32,195 nucleotides of DNA from CAUZSN01 sp963582345 (GTDB lineage: Bacteria > Planctomycetota > Planctomycetia > Planctomycetales > Planctomycetaceae). Below, in pieces: positions 1-8,547 of this stretch. The notes under the pieces are model-generated. The model was not told where the DNA came from, ran no database searches, and saw nothing but the letters and a program-made list of their open reading frames with translations. Made by a program: the position numbers and the translations under genes. The stretch is from positions 1-32,195 of the forward strand of contig CAUZSN010000018.1 of NCBI GenBank assembly GCA_963582345.1, read 5' to 3'. Each line of letters begins with the position of its first letter. The stretch's first letter is position 1.

Positions 1-163
1 GAAATGTGTGCCCGGCTTTGCGGATTTTGCACGAGCAGCCGAAATCGATCTGACCACAAAAGACACTGGAGAAAATGACCGGCGTAAAGTAACGCATAAA
101 ACAACGCAGCACGTGCGTGCAGAGGGCTGCAGGGAGTCGCAAGCCGATTTAGCCGCGCAAAAG

Positions 164-196
164 AAAACCTCGGTTTGCTACCGATTGCGGTTTTTT
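164..196 (-). terminator. Probable terminator of tRNA-Ala
   Basis: An imperfect hairpin lies about 15 bases past the 3' end of the tRNA. An outer AAAACC/GGTTTT stem and an inner TCGGT/ACCGA stem are separated by a small internal loop. Read on the minus strand it is followed by a T-rich TTTTCTTTT tract, as expected of an intrinsic terminator. The stem is asymmetric, so this is a moderate call. Confidence 0.45.
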
Positions 197-210
197 GCTA
201 AATTGCCAAG

Positions 211-283
<73 letters not shown>

Positions 284-316
284 ATCGTCCAGCGCGAGCG
301 CTGCGGCCGACTCGCA

Positions 317-346
317 AAACTAGCACGGGTCCCCATAAGGTGTCAA
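317..346 (-). promoter_or_regulatory. Promoter of tRNA-Ala
   Basis: On the minus strand there is a perfect -35 box TTGACA (341-346), an 18-nt spacer and a weak -10 box TAGTTT (317-322) that keeps the key T1, A2 and T6. The -10 box is 33 nt upstream of the mature tRNA 5' end. The stretch after it is very GC-rich, as is common for stringently controlled stable-RNA promoters. The -35 box is convincing and the -10 box less so. Confidence 0.55.
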
Positions 347-416
347 GAAGGGGCGAGCATTCGCAAGACTCAGGAGTCAGAGATACGGGGTGAGAGGTCA
401 GACTTTATTGTGGTTC

Positions 417-3400
417 CTATTTGTTTTGGTCTGTCGCTGAAATGCCAAAGGCTTTCAGGGCGTATTCATGGATGGCTTTCAGGTCAAGTTTGCCAGTGCC
501 GAGTAATGGGATCTCGTTTACTGCGCAGAAGCTGTTGGCCGACGGGATCCACAAATTGGGGAGGCCGGCCTCGCTGAGTTCTTTAAGCACTTGATCGATG
601 GATTTGGGTAGCGTCTTGTGCAAAACGACCAGCCGCTCTCCCTTCTTTTCGTCGGAAACCGCGGTGACGGCAACATTGATTTCTGGCTCATCGGCCTCGG
701 CGTAGCCGATGATTCGAGTCAATGCCTCTTCAATGCGAATGTGTGGTACCATCTCACCGCCAATTTTCGAAAAACGACTCTGACGGCCGGTGATAGTGAT
801 GAAGCCGTCGTCGTCGATGCAGGCAATATCGCCAGTGTTGTACCAGCCGTCGTGAATGACCTCGGACGTTTTCTCAGGCTGGTTCAAGTAGCCCAGCATT
901 ACGTTGGGACCTTTGATAAACAGCAGACCGTCTTGATTGACACCCAAGTCTTGGCTGCTGTTTGGATCAACGATCTTTGCTGCGGTGCCAGGCATGACTC
1001 GGCCGACCGTGCCGGTTCGCGTGCCGCCCTGTACCTCTCGCCCGGAACGATGGTCGGGAATGTTGAACGTAGCCACCGGCGAGAGTTCCGTGGTTCCGTA
1101 GCCTTCCGTCGGAGCGACTCCGAATTTTTCCTCGAACGCTTTCGCCAACTCAAATGACAATTTTTCCGCACCGACGATTGCCAAGTCGAGGTTATTCATT
1201 TGATCCCTGTCAATCCGTTGAAGGTACGATCGTAAGAACGTCGGTGTGGCAAGAATGATGGTCATGCCATGCTGAGCACACAGTTTGCCGATTTGCCGGG
1301 CATCTAGCGGGTTGAAGTGATAGACCGCTTTCGGATCCAGCGTCAAGGTCAGCCACAATGTGGCCGTATAACCGAACGAGTGAAAGAAGGGCAGTACTCC
1401 CAGCAATACATCGCGATCTGTAATTTGGAACAACTGATCGACGGCGGCGATGTTGGAAGCGACGTTGTTGTGCGACAGCATCACGCCTTTTGGCTCACCC
1501 GTCGATCCTGAAGTGAAAATGATGGTCAGTAAGTCATCGGGCTGCATTTTCTTCAACCCGAGTATTACTTCAAGACATGCGGAAGGTAGCAAGTACGCTT
1601 TCATCGCTGCGGCCAGTTTGTCGAGCGTACGAACTTGCTCCTTAACGTCTTCTAAAAAGACCACTTCGGCATTTAGATTGAACGGCCGTTTTTCTAGAAA
1701 CCGCCGGCTGGTCAGCACGTGTTTGATCTGGCATTGCTTGATACAGTAATTCACTGTTTCTTCCGCCAGAGTGTAGTTCAAGTTGACGGCAACGCGATGC
1801 GACATCGTCACAGCGGCGTTCGCGACGACTCCCGCGACGGATGGTGGCAACAGCAGACCGACCATATTTTCTTCGGGTTTCAGTACCTGTCGGTTCAGTA
1901 GCCGCATCATGGCGAGCGATCCAGTAAGCAACTTGCCTCCGGTTAATTCGACGCCACTCGAATCGGCGATTTTGGGACGGAAAAGTGCGGATCGACACTT
2001 GCGCAGGAAAGTGCGCACGGGAATCATTTTTCGTTCTTTTAGCATTTCTACAGCCTGGACTTCCAATGTTGCGACCGCCTGACGAATCCGATGCACGTCT
2101 TCCGGCTCGGTCAAGGGTTCTCCAAAATGGATGGATATAGGAGATGGCCAACGTCGCGGCAATTTCCAGAAAAACCGTCCACCGCGAAAACTGAATATAC
2201 TTCCCCACAGACCATTAAGATATGCGGGGATGACTGGAGTACCGGTGCCTTTAACAATCCGCATTAAACCGCGTTGGAACGGTTGGAGCTGTCCAGTCCG
2301 AGTGATGGTCCCCTCTGCGAAAATGCAAACGAGTTCACCGTTGGAAATGGCTTCGCGGGCCGTCTTTAGCGAACGCAACATGGCTCTTGCGCCCGGTCGG
2401 ATTGGTATGACTTCGAATAACCGACATGTCCAACCGACGATGCCGTACATGTAGTCCGCGTGCATGACCATACGGATCGGACGCGACGAGACGAGTAGAA
2501 TCAACACCGCGTCGATCCACGACACATGATTGGCGACGATCAAGGCCCCGCCAACTTCCGGCACGTTTTGGCGCCCCAGGACTCGAATGCGATAAGCCAG
2601 CAGACTGGCCAACCACACGAGAAATCGGACGCTTGCCTGCGGAATAAGCAAGATCACGTATAACGCGACGGGGATCGTCCCAACACCGACTACAAGAAAA
2701 ACTGCTCGGGCATCCAGTTTCAGACCCGCTTGCAGTAACGGGAACAACAACGAAACCAGAAACAGGCCTGAGAATGTGATGAAATTGCTGGCCGCCAGCA
2801 TCGATCCCCGGGAGGCTTTTGGACTTCGCTGTTGCATGAAGGAAATTAACGGTATGTTGAATAATCCGCCGCCGCAGCCCAGAAGGAACAGCAGCACGCA
2901 CGTCACAATGTAGGGGTGTGTTGTGGCGACTGCGGTCGAGAGCAGGATCGAGCTGACGGCGATCGTTGCAGCGCCCAGTGGCACGATTCCCAACTCGACA
3001 CGGCCGCCCGACCACAGACCGGCCAGTACGCTGCCAATTCCGACGCCCAGCGACAGAATGCCTAACAGCATTCCGATCTGTTTTTGAGCCAAGCCCAACT
3101 GTTTGATTCCGTACGTGTCAACGTTTAATTGCGCTAGTGCCGCCACGGACCAGAAAAAGGCGATGCCCACAGCCACTCGCAGAATCGGACGGTTTTTTCC
3201 AAGTCGCCGCAAGTCGTCCCATGTGTGGGTTACCGGGTTGCGCGGCATTGATCGATCGGGATTCGCTGCCGGGACGTGCTCGATGATCAGGCTGGCCAAC
3301 CATCCAAAAGTCGCGACACTCCAAATCGCACTGGCCGACAGCCATAGTTTCGTCAACCCGTCCGGCTTTGTTAGATCGTAGAGGAAATTCCCAGCCACGG

Positions 3401-3908
3401 TACCGACGACAACTGCCACCACTGTCGTCAGTCCCACCAGGCCATTGGCCCATGACAATTTGTCTTCACGCACGATTTCCGGAATGATCCCGAGCTTCGA
3501 CGGACTAAAGATGGCGCTCTGCGAACCCATCAGAGCCACGAGCATAAACATCACATAGATGTTGCCGAACGAGATGGCTGCCACTCCCAGCACCATTATG
3601 ACAATCTCGGCCATCTTGCAGCCGACGATGATGGTTTGTTTGCTGAACCGATCTGCCAGAAATCCAGCATAGGTAGACAACAGAAGATATGGGATGACGA
3701 AACAAGCCAAGCCGGCTCCTAAGACGACCGACTCGTAATCGCTGCCGAATTGAGTATCGACTTTGTATTTGGCGATCGGTACAACGATCCAGCGGAACAT
3801 GTTGTCATTGACGGCTCCGAGGAACTGCGTCAATAGAAATCCTAAGAACGCTCGTGACGACAATCCGCGGCGCAAATCCGTCGTTTCCGCAGCGTGGCTT
3901 TGATTCAT
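417..3908 (-). CDS. aas: Fused lysophospholipid transporter / acyltransferase / acyl-ACP synthetase (LplT-Aas type)
   Basis: The protein combines three activities: moving lysophospholipid across the inner membrane, activating a fatty acid, and re-acylating the lysolipid. Numbering is from the longest frame (1185 aa, TTG at 3974). Residues 40-445 are an MFS domain with about 12 hydrophobic segments and an LplT-like QFLGAVNDNMF start. Residues 470-600 are a PlsC-type acyltransferase with the NHX4D motif (H483, D488) and FAEGT (552-556). Residues 680-1185 are an AMP-dependent synthetase with P-loop TSGSTGEPKG (821-830), YGTTE (959-963), NTGD (1046-1049) and the C-terminal catalytic-type lysine in GTGK (K1162). 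In E. coli these parts are two adjacent genes, lplT and aas. The start is uncertain: neither the TTG at 3974 nor ATG codon 23 at 3908 has a good ribosome site. I chose the ATG, which begins just before the MFS domain and gives 1163 aa. All three sets of catalytic motifs look intact. Confidence 0.9.
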   Translation of the reverse strand: MNQSHAAETTDLRRGLSSRAFLGFLLTQFLGAVNDNMFRWIVVPIAKYKVDTQFGSDYESVVLGAGLACFVIPYLLLSTYAGFLADRFSKQTIIVGCKMAEIVIMVLGVAAISFGNIYVMFMLVALMGSQSAIFSPSKLGIIPEIVREDKLSWANGLVGLTTVVAVVVGTVAGNFLYDLTKPDGLTKLWLSASAIWSVATFGWLASLIIEHVPAANPDRSMPRNPVTHTWDDLRRLGKNRPILRVAVGIAFFWSVAALAQLNVDTYGIKQLGLAQKQIGMLLGILSLGVGIGSVLAGLWSGGRVELGIVPLGAATIAVSSILLSTAVATTHPYIVTCVLLFLLGCGGGLFNIPLISFMQQRSPKASRGSMLAASNFITFSGLFLVSLLFPLLQAGLKLDARAVFLVVGVGTIPVALYVILLIPQASVRFLVWLASLLAYRIRVLGRQNVPEVGGALIVANHVSWIDAVLILLVSSRPIRMVMHADYMYGIVGWTCRLFEVIPIRPGARAMLRSLKTAREAISNGELVCIFAEGTITRTGQLQPFQRGLMRIVKGTGTPVIPAYLNGLWGSIFSFRGGRFFWKLPRRWPSPISIHFGEPLTEPEDVHRIRQAVATLEVQAVEMLKERKMIPVRTFLRKCRSALFRPKIADSSGVELTGGKLLTGSLAMMRLLNRQVLKPEENMVGLLLPPSVAGVVANAAVTMSHRVAVNLNYTLAEETVNYCIKQCQIKHVLTSRRFLEKRPFNLNAEVVFLEDVKEQVRTLDKLAAAMKAYLLPSACLEVILGLKKMQPDDLLTIIFTSGSTGEPKGVMLSHNNVASNIAAVDQLFQITDRDVLLGVLPFFHSFGYTATLWLTLTLDPKAVYHFNPLDARQIGKLCAQHGMTIILATPTFLRSYLQRIDRDQMNNLDLAIVGAEKLSFELAKAFEEKFGVAPTEGYGTTELSPVATFNIPDHRSGREVQGGTRTGTVGRVMPGTAAKIVDPNSSQDLGVNQDGLLFIKGPNVMLGYLNQPEKTSEVIHDGWYNTGDIACIDDDGFITITGRQSRFSKIGGEMVPHIRIEEALTRIIGYAEADEPEINVAVTAVSDEKKGERLVVLHKTLPKSIDQVLKELSEAGLPNLWIPSANSFCAVNEIPLLGTGKLDLKAIHEYALKAFGISATDQNK

Positions 3909-4405
3909 TTGGTTGCTACTGATTGTGACAGACTGTCCCTTGAAGAAAGTCGGACCTTCAGACACTCGATGCAATTGTGGATGATATAACAGGCAAAATG
4001 AAATTGGGAGAAATTACACAATATCGGTGAATTTTGCGAGAAATAGTCTGGACGACCCATCGCAGTTAGTATGCCGCTAACTGGTTGTCTAATGTGATGA
4101 AGAAGTCCGTAATGGATTTGACTGGTGTCGGAAAGGCATTAACATCGACAACCATGCGAATTGTTCAAGGTCAGGCTTGCGGACGGCTGAGCGATTCTAG
4201 TTCCGCACCCTGATTTTTTGGCGGTTGGACAACGACGCATCATCCTTTTGGCCGACGATGACTCGTGGTCAGTGATTGAACCGTTGATGGTCGTTTCCCT
4301 GGGCTACATTCGGAAGAATCCAAGTCCCATCAGAGCAATCCGGAAAACTGAGATTGCTACTGTTTAGACAAAGCGGGGAGCAAATCTCTGGTGCTGGTGC
4401 AAACA
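3909..4405. other. Intergenic region between two minus-strand genes
   Basis: This stretch holds the upstream region of the aas-type gene. Only short open frames are present: about 38 codons from an ATG at 4096, and about 60 codons without an ATG ending near 4364. Neither resembles a known family or has a ribosome site. I see no RNA gene, repeat array or strong hairpin. Confidence 0.4.
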
Positions 4406-5518
4406 TTACGGAAGCAAGTGATACTCGCCTCGGTGCTTTACCGCCAACTTCTTCAGCACTCTTTCGGCTCGAACGATCGTTCTGGCGGTGCGGTAGTCTG
4501 GGGATTTGAGCAGTCTTCGGGCCTGTCGCGGCTTATCGGATTTTAACAAATCGACACCTTGCTGGATTTCTTCGCTGGTTTCAGCGGCGAACGCAAATGT
4601 GTGCAGAGTGGCCCGGCTTTGTCTAAGTGCCATCAGTTGTTTTTCGGTCTTGGCGGTGAAATTGCCGTCAGTCAAGAAGTAGATGACATCAGGCTGCAAC
4701 CTGAGAGCGAGTGTCACAGCTTCAATTGGATCGGTTTCCCCAAGGGCTTTCACATTGGCCATCCAGTTCAGATAACATTTTTTCCGGGCGGGCAAAGCTG
4801 ATTGCAGCGAAGGTGCCGGCATGGCAAACATTTCGTCGTTGAAAAACACCATGAAGAATTTCTGGCTGGGATGCATCATGCCGATTGACCTGAGCAGTTC
4901 AAACTTCACTCGGCGGAATCGGGTCTTCGCTTCGCTGGAGTGGTGATAGTTCATGCTTCCCGAGCAATCAATGACATAGACGAACCGCTGTCCTTGCGGG
5001 CGGATTCCGAAGAAATCTCCACCTTGACCATCGCCCTTCCCTGTTCCAATGTTATTTCCGATGCCAACGTCCTTGACCTGTCCCTGCCCGCCGGCCGATG
5101 TCCCGACCACTTCACTTAGGTCGTCGGTCACATAGGTGTTGCCGAATAAGGCGGCGGCCGTGTCGAAGCTCGTTGTCGGGTGAGATACGTTGACGGCATT
5201 CGACGAATTAAGTGGAAACATGGCAAGGTCGAATCGAGCTCCACCCGCAGCAAGTTCTCGCGATTGAGACGGTTTTTCAGTTTTCTGGATGTCGAGGATT
5301 TGTGGAACCGAGTCAGAGGCAGTCGTCCAGCGACTGTCAACTCGATCGGTACCGGCGGTGTGTTGAGACACGGTGGTGAAACAGCCGAGCAGCACGATTA
5401 GACCGACGTGGACACTGGTTGAAGCGACGAACGCGCCATGCCAGTGGTCGTCTGCCCATCGGCGGCATCCTGTTCGCCCCGAAGTAGGCGATCCAAGTTC
5501 TCGAAGTTTAGCGAGCAA
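4406..5518 (-). CDS. Membrane-anchored von Willebrand factor A domain protein
   Basis: This is a 370-aa protein with a short cytoplasmic N-terminus, one hydrophobic anchor (about 33-50) and a low-complexity linker rich in S, T and G (50-170). The VWA domain (177-315) is probably in the periplasm. Metal-site (MIDAS) residues are present: DCSGS (184-188), T262 in GETDP and the LTDG motif (282-285). The C-terminal 50 residues are basic and helical. The TTG start at 5518 is preceded by GAGG seven bases upstream, which supports it. It stands alone, facing away from the plus-strand genes to its right. It is a paralogue of the VWA protein at 15814-16836: both share a FFxIxxxGxRFVYVxDxSGSM stretch and an LFGN element about 50-80 residues before it. 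Ligand and partner are not known. Confidence 0.8.
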   Translation of the reverse strand: MLAKLRELGSPTSGRTGCRRWADDHWHGAFVASTSVHVGLIVLLGCFTTVSQHTAGTDRVDSRWTTASDSVPQILDIQKTEKPSQSRELAAGGARFDLAMFPLNSSNAVNVSHPTTSFDTAAALFGNTYVTDDLSEVVGTSAGGQGQVKDVGIGNNIGTGKGDGQGGDFFGIRPQGQRFVYVIDCSGSMNYHHSSEAKTRFRRVKFELLRSIGMMHPSQKFFMVFFNDEMFAMPAPSLQSALPARKKCYLNWMANVKALGETDPIEAVTLALRLQPDVIYFLTDGNFTAKTEKQLMALRQSRATLHTFAFAAETSEEIQQGVDLLKSDKPRQARRLLKSPDYRTARTIVRAERVLKKLAVKHRGEYHLLP

Positions 5519-5864
5519 GTTGTGTCCTCTGTACCCCAGGTCCTTCGTGGCGCAGCCCAGTATTCGATCGGACGGGTCGGTGGCTTTTGTACATTGTTTC
5601 TTATCTATTCAGCGTAGCAAGGCTAGCACGAAATATCAAAATTTCCTGACTATGCGGGGGAAGTTTGTATTACCTAGCCGTAGTCCTGAGATCGTCACGA
5701 AAGGACAATTTAAATCGGACGCTTCAAGAATGGGCATATCGTATTGTTGGGGTCAACTTTCGGAAAAGTGGCCCACGGACGGCCAAGTTAAACTACTCCG
5801 ATTATTTCGGTTATGATGTTAGAATGGTCTTTTGAATTTTCTTGGCACTATTGAGTTGCGTGGA
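5519..5864. other. Divergent intergenic region
   Basis: This is the shared upstream region of the minus-strand VWA gene and the plus-strand DUF393 gene. A plus-strand frame covering part of it (5373-5816) runs antisense into the VWA gene and has atypical composition, so I do not call it. AT-rich patches near 5600-5660 and 5800-5840 could hold promoters, but no box pair is convincing. Confidence 0.35.
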
Positions 5865-6398
5865 ATGGAAAAGATTGGTCGCATGAATTCTGATTCAAAT
5901 CCTGAGTGGCAGCAGACCGCATCAAGCCATGCACCGGACAGTGGCGCTTCCCAGCGGCATCCATTGCCGCAGTGCTGTACCAGAGGTCCGACCGGACCTG
6001 CCGACGAACCTGCCGTTGTTTTTTTCGATGGAGTTTGCGGCTTGTGTAATTGGTCGGTCGATTTTGTTTTGGCCCGCGACAAGTCAGGGATTTTTCGGTT
6101 TGCGCCTCTCCAAGGCCAAACTGCCGCCGAGCGACTTGGAACCGAGGCCGTGCAATCATTGGAGTCGGTTGTCATGATCGACCAAAGTGGAGTGCATTGT
6201 CGCTCGACAGCAATGGTGCGCATGTTGTGGGGGCTTGGCCGTTTCTGGAAATGCGTGGGACTGTTGCTGTGGCTCGTTCCACGACCGCTTCGGGATTTCT
6301 GTTATTGGCTGGTCGTTCGGAACCGCTATTATTTGTTCGGAAGAAGAGAAATGTGTCGAATACCGTCTGTCGATGAGCGGTCCAGATTTCTTCCATAA
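5865..6398 (+). CDS. DUF393 (YuxK/DCC family) thiol-disulfide oxidoreductase-like protein
   Basis: The family is named for its DxxCxxC region. Here the signature is FFDGVCGLCNWSVDF, with both cysteines (C69 and C72 when counted from a possible TTG start at 5832). The core of about 130 residues also shows the usual FRFAPLQ strand, a hydrophobic helix pair and an RNRYYLFGR end. Members are thought to be small redox or membrane-associated proteins, but no precise role is established. The start is uncertain: TTG 5832, ATG 5865 and ATG 5883 are all in frame, none with a strong ribosome site. The N-terminal 40-60 residues before the domain are polar and poorly conserved in character. It may be co-transcribed with the small membrane protein that follows. 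Confidence 0.75.
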   Translation: MEKIGRMNSDSNPEWQQTASSHAPDSGASQRHPLPQCCTRGPTGPADEPAVVFFDGVCGLCNWSVDFVLARDKSGIFRFAPLQGQTAAERLGTEAVQSLESVVMIDQSGVHCRSTAMVRMLWGLGRFWKCVGLLLWLVPRPLRDFCYWLVVRNRYYLFGRREMCRIPSVDERSRFLP

Positions 6399-6501
6399 GG
6401 TGCACCGCTTCGATTCCAGTTGCCATTTTGACCAGGTCATTGTAATGATGAGCGCTAGACCGCGGTCAGGTCGCACCCTTTGAGTCAACAGAACGACTGA
6501 A

Positions 6502-6783
6502 GTGGTTCTGCCAGCGCCAACGCGATTCGCAACAGACGACCTGACCAGACAAGGTCGGCCGACAAAGAAGCAACGCGTTGTGATGACGATCGCTTACTGC
6601 TTTGTGTTTCTGTTCGTCTACGTACTATCGGTCGGGCCAATGGTGGGTCTTCATGAAGTGTTCGAGTTGCAGGAATTTCAGGTAGCGTTGAATGTGATTT
6701 GCGCTCCGCTAATTGCTCTGATCGAAACTGACATCGAGCCGATTTCGTCCCTGCTGAAGTGGTACATTGGCTTGTTTCGATGA
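6502..6783 (+). CDS. Small membrane protein of unknown function
   Basis: This is a protein of up to 93 aa (GTG start at 6502; an ATG at 6583 would give 66 aa). A basic stretch (KKQR) precedes one long hydrophobic segment (about 27-50) containing YVLSVGP. A second half, APLIALIETDIEP...LLKWYIGLF, follows. The pattern YVLSxGP ... APL ... WY near the end fits a type of short planctomycete membrane protein that I recognise only as a hypothetical protein. It ends 38 bases before the beta-propeller gene and is probably in the same transcript. Function is unknown. Confidence 0.6.
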   Translation: MVLPAPTRFATDDLTRQGRPTKKQRVVMTIAYCFVFLFVYVLSVGPMVGLHEVFELQEFQVALNVICAPLIALIETDIEPISSLLKWYIGLFR

Positions 6784-6821
6784 CGCAGGACAGTTGCGGA
6801 ATTTCAAAGGAATATTAGCCA

Positions 6822-8486
6822 ATGAGTGGTACAGCCAATTTGGAATCGTCGCGGACTTGGCAATCGGATTCCCAACCGGGCAGCCGCCGCATCGGGAACC
6901 GATCGCGGTGCTTTCGCTGGAGGACTGGCCTGGCGATTGTGGTGCTGGGTGGCTTGACGCAGACTGTCGTTTGGAATCTGGCCGGATCAGATCGCACGCT
7001 ACAGGTACTATATTCGATGCCCATTTTGTCGGCGACCATCCTGCTGTTTGTGCTGTGGTGGTTGTTTATCTCTGGTTTGCCGTGGTTGAGTCGGTTCTTG
7101 GGAATCCTTGGTGTTGGGGCTGCTGTTGGTTTGTGGATGCTAGTGTTTCGATTTGACGGCTTCTGGGGCGACATGATTCCTCGGTTCATGTTCCGTTGGC
7201 AACCGACATCTTTGGAACGTGCGGAACAGTATTGGGCCTATCAACTGGCTCAGCCGGCAATGATCGACTTAGACTCAACGTCGAAAGCAGAGCAGCAGAG
7301 TGATCCGGTTCCCCTCCCGATCACCGATTTCGACTGGCCCGGATTTCGAGGTCCCAATCGTGACGGAGTTGTGAAGAGCGGCGAGATTCGCCGCGACTGG
7401 GACCGCACACCGCCGAAGTTGCTGTGGAGGCATCCGGTCGGTTTGGGCTGGTCGTCATTCGCGGTCGTTGGTGGGTTAGCGTTCACTCAGGAGCAGCGGC
7501 GCGAGCTGGAGTGTGTCGTATGTTACGACTTTCATACGGGTAGGCAACTTTGGGTGCACTCCGATATAGCGCAGTTCACCGAAACCTTGGGTGGCATCGG
7601 GCCACGAGCGACGCCGACCGTATTCGATTCGCGCGTTTATGCTCTTGGGGCCACTGGAATTCTGAATTGTCTGGATTCACGCCGCGGCAGTGTTGTTTGG
7701 AGGTGCAACATTCTACAGGACGCCGGAGCCGACAACTTGACCTGGGGCATGTCAGGGTCACCTTTGGTCTACGGTAAGGTGGTTGTCGTCAGTCCGGGAG
7801 GTCCCGGGCATACAATCGTTGCCTATGATCGATGGACCGGAGAAAAGCTTTGGGCTCACGGGAATCGTCGAGCCGGCTATGCGGCTCCACGGTTAGCAAT
7901 AATCGGAGGCATGCGACAGATACTGATATTTGGCGGGGACGGATTGTCGGGGCACGACCCGAATACCGGCGGCGAGCTATGGTTTTTTTCCTGGCCGCAC
8001 TCGGAACAGATCAACGTTGCTCAGCCGATCGTCGTTGACGAAGTAGCCATCTGTTTTGGCAGCGGCTACGGAAAAGGCAGCGCGCTGTTGGATATCGTGG
8101 TTGACGCGCATGCTTGGACAATCAAAAAAACGCCGCGTTGGACTAGCAAACAACTGAAGCTGAAGTTCAATGGACCGGTCGCCAAAGACGGCTACGTCTA
8201 CGGCCTGGACGAGGGCATCCTAGTGTGTTTGAATCTGGCAACCGGCAAGCGACAGTGGAAGCGAGGCCGTTACGGATATGGTCAATTGCTCTTGATCGGC
8301 GATGTCATTTTAGTCCAGTCTGATACCGGCGAAGTCGTCTTAGTCGAAGCGAATTCCGAACGACACCGTCAGATCGCCCGTTTTCCGGCCATCAAGGGCA
8401 AGACGTGGAACCACCCAGTCGTCACACGCGGTCGTCTACTAGTCCGCAATGCGCAGGAAGCAGCCTGTTACGATCTTCGGCCATGA
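6822..8486 (+). CDS. Membrane-anchored PQQ-type beta-propeller repeat protein
   Basis: The protein has 554 aa. After a basic N-terminus, three transmembrane segments (about 35-54, 63-86 and 89-111) anchor it. From residue 171 (DWPGFRGPNRDGV) it runs through beta-propeller blades of the PQQ/YncE type, with repeated patterns such as 'DxxTGxxLW' (YDFHTGRQLW, YDRWTGEKLWAH, NLATGKRQWKR). Planctomycetes carry many proteins of this class. They are usually annotated as outer membrane biogenesis protein BamB or PQQ-binding-like, without proof of PQQ binding. No catalytic residues of a quinoprotein dehydrogenase can be identified. The ATG at 6822 has AAAGGA ten bases upstream. The gene converges with tupC. 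Confidence 0.85.
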   Translation: MSGTANLESSRTWQSDSQPGSRRIGNRSRCFRWRTGLAIVVLGGLTQTVVWNLAGSDRTLQVLYSMPILSATILLFVLWWLFISGLPWLSRFLGILGVGAAVGLWMLVFRFDGFWGDMIPRFMFRWQPTSLERAEQYWAYQLAQPAMIDLDSTSKAEQQSDPVPLPITDFDWPGFRGPNRDGVVKSGEIRRDWDRTPPKLLWRHPVGLGWSSFAVVGGLAFTQEQRRELECVVCYDFHTGRQLWVHSDIAQFTETLGGIGPRATPTVFDSRVYALGATGILNCLDSRRGSVVWRCNILQDAGADNLTWGMSGSPLVYGKVVVVSPGGPGHTIVAYDRWTGEKLWAHGNRRAGYAAPRLAIIGGMRQILIFGGDGLSGHDPNTGGELWFFSWPHSEQINVAQPIVVDEVAICFGSGYGKGSALLDIVVDAHAWTIKKTPRWTSKQLKLKFNGPVAKDGYVYGLDEGILVCLNLATGKRQWKRGRYGYGQLLLIGDVILVQSDTGEVVLVEANSERHRQIARFPAIKGKTWNHPVVTRGRLLVRNAQEAACYDLRP

Positions 8487-8530
8487 AGTCGGGCTAATTC
8501 GATCCGATGCATGAGTCTTGAGTCAAAGTA

Positions 8531-8547
8531 GTCAGGCTGAGCCTGAC
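8531..8547. repeat. Short palindrome GTCAGGC-TGA-GCCTGAC at the tupC 3' end
   Basis: A perfect 7-bp inverted repeat with a 3-nt centre lies between the convergent beta-propeller and tupC genes. It overlaps the last codons of tupC and supplies its stop codon. It could be a bidirectional terminator stem or one copy of a genome-wide REP-like element. I found no second copy in this window. Confidence 0.45.

Noticed and set aside
2335..3015. 226-aa minus-strand frame inside the aas-type gene
   Set aside because: It is another reading frame of the long fused gene, with biased composition and no domain.
4096..4212. 38-codon plus-strand frame in the gap before the VWA gene
   Set aside because: It is short, without ribosome site or recognisable sequence.
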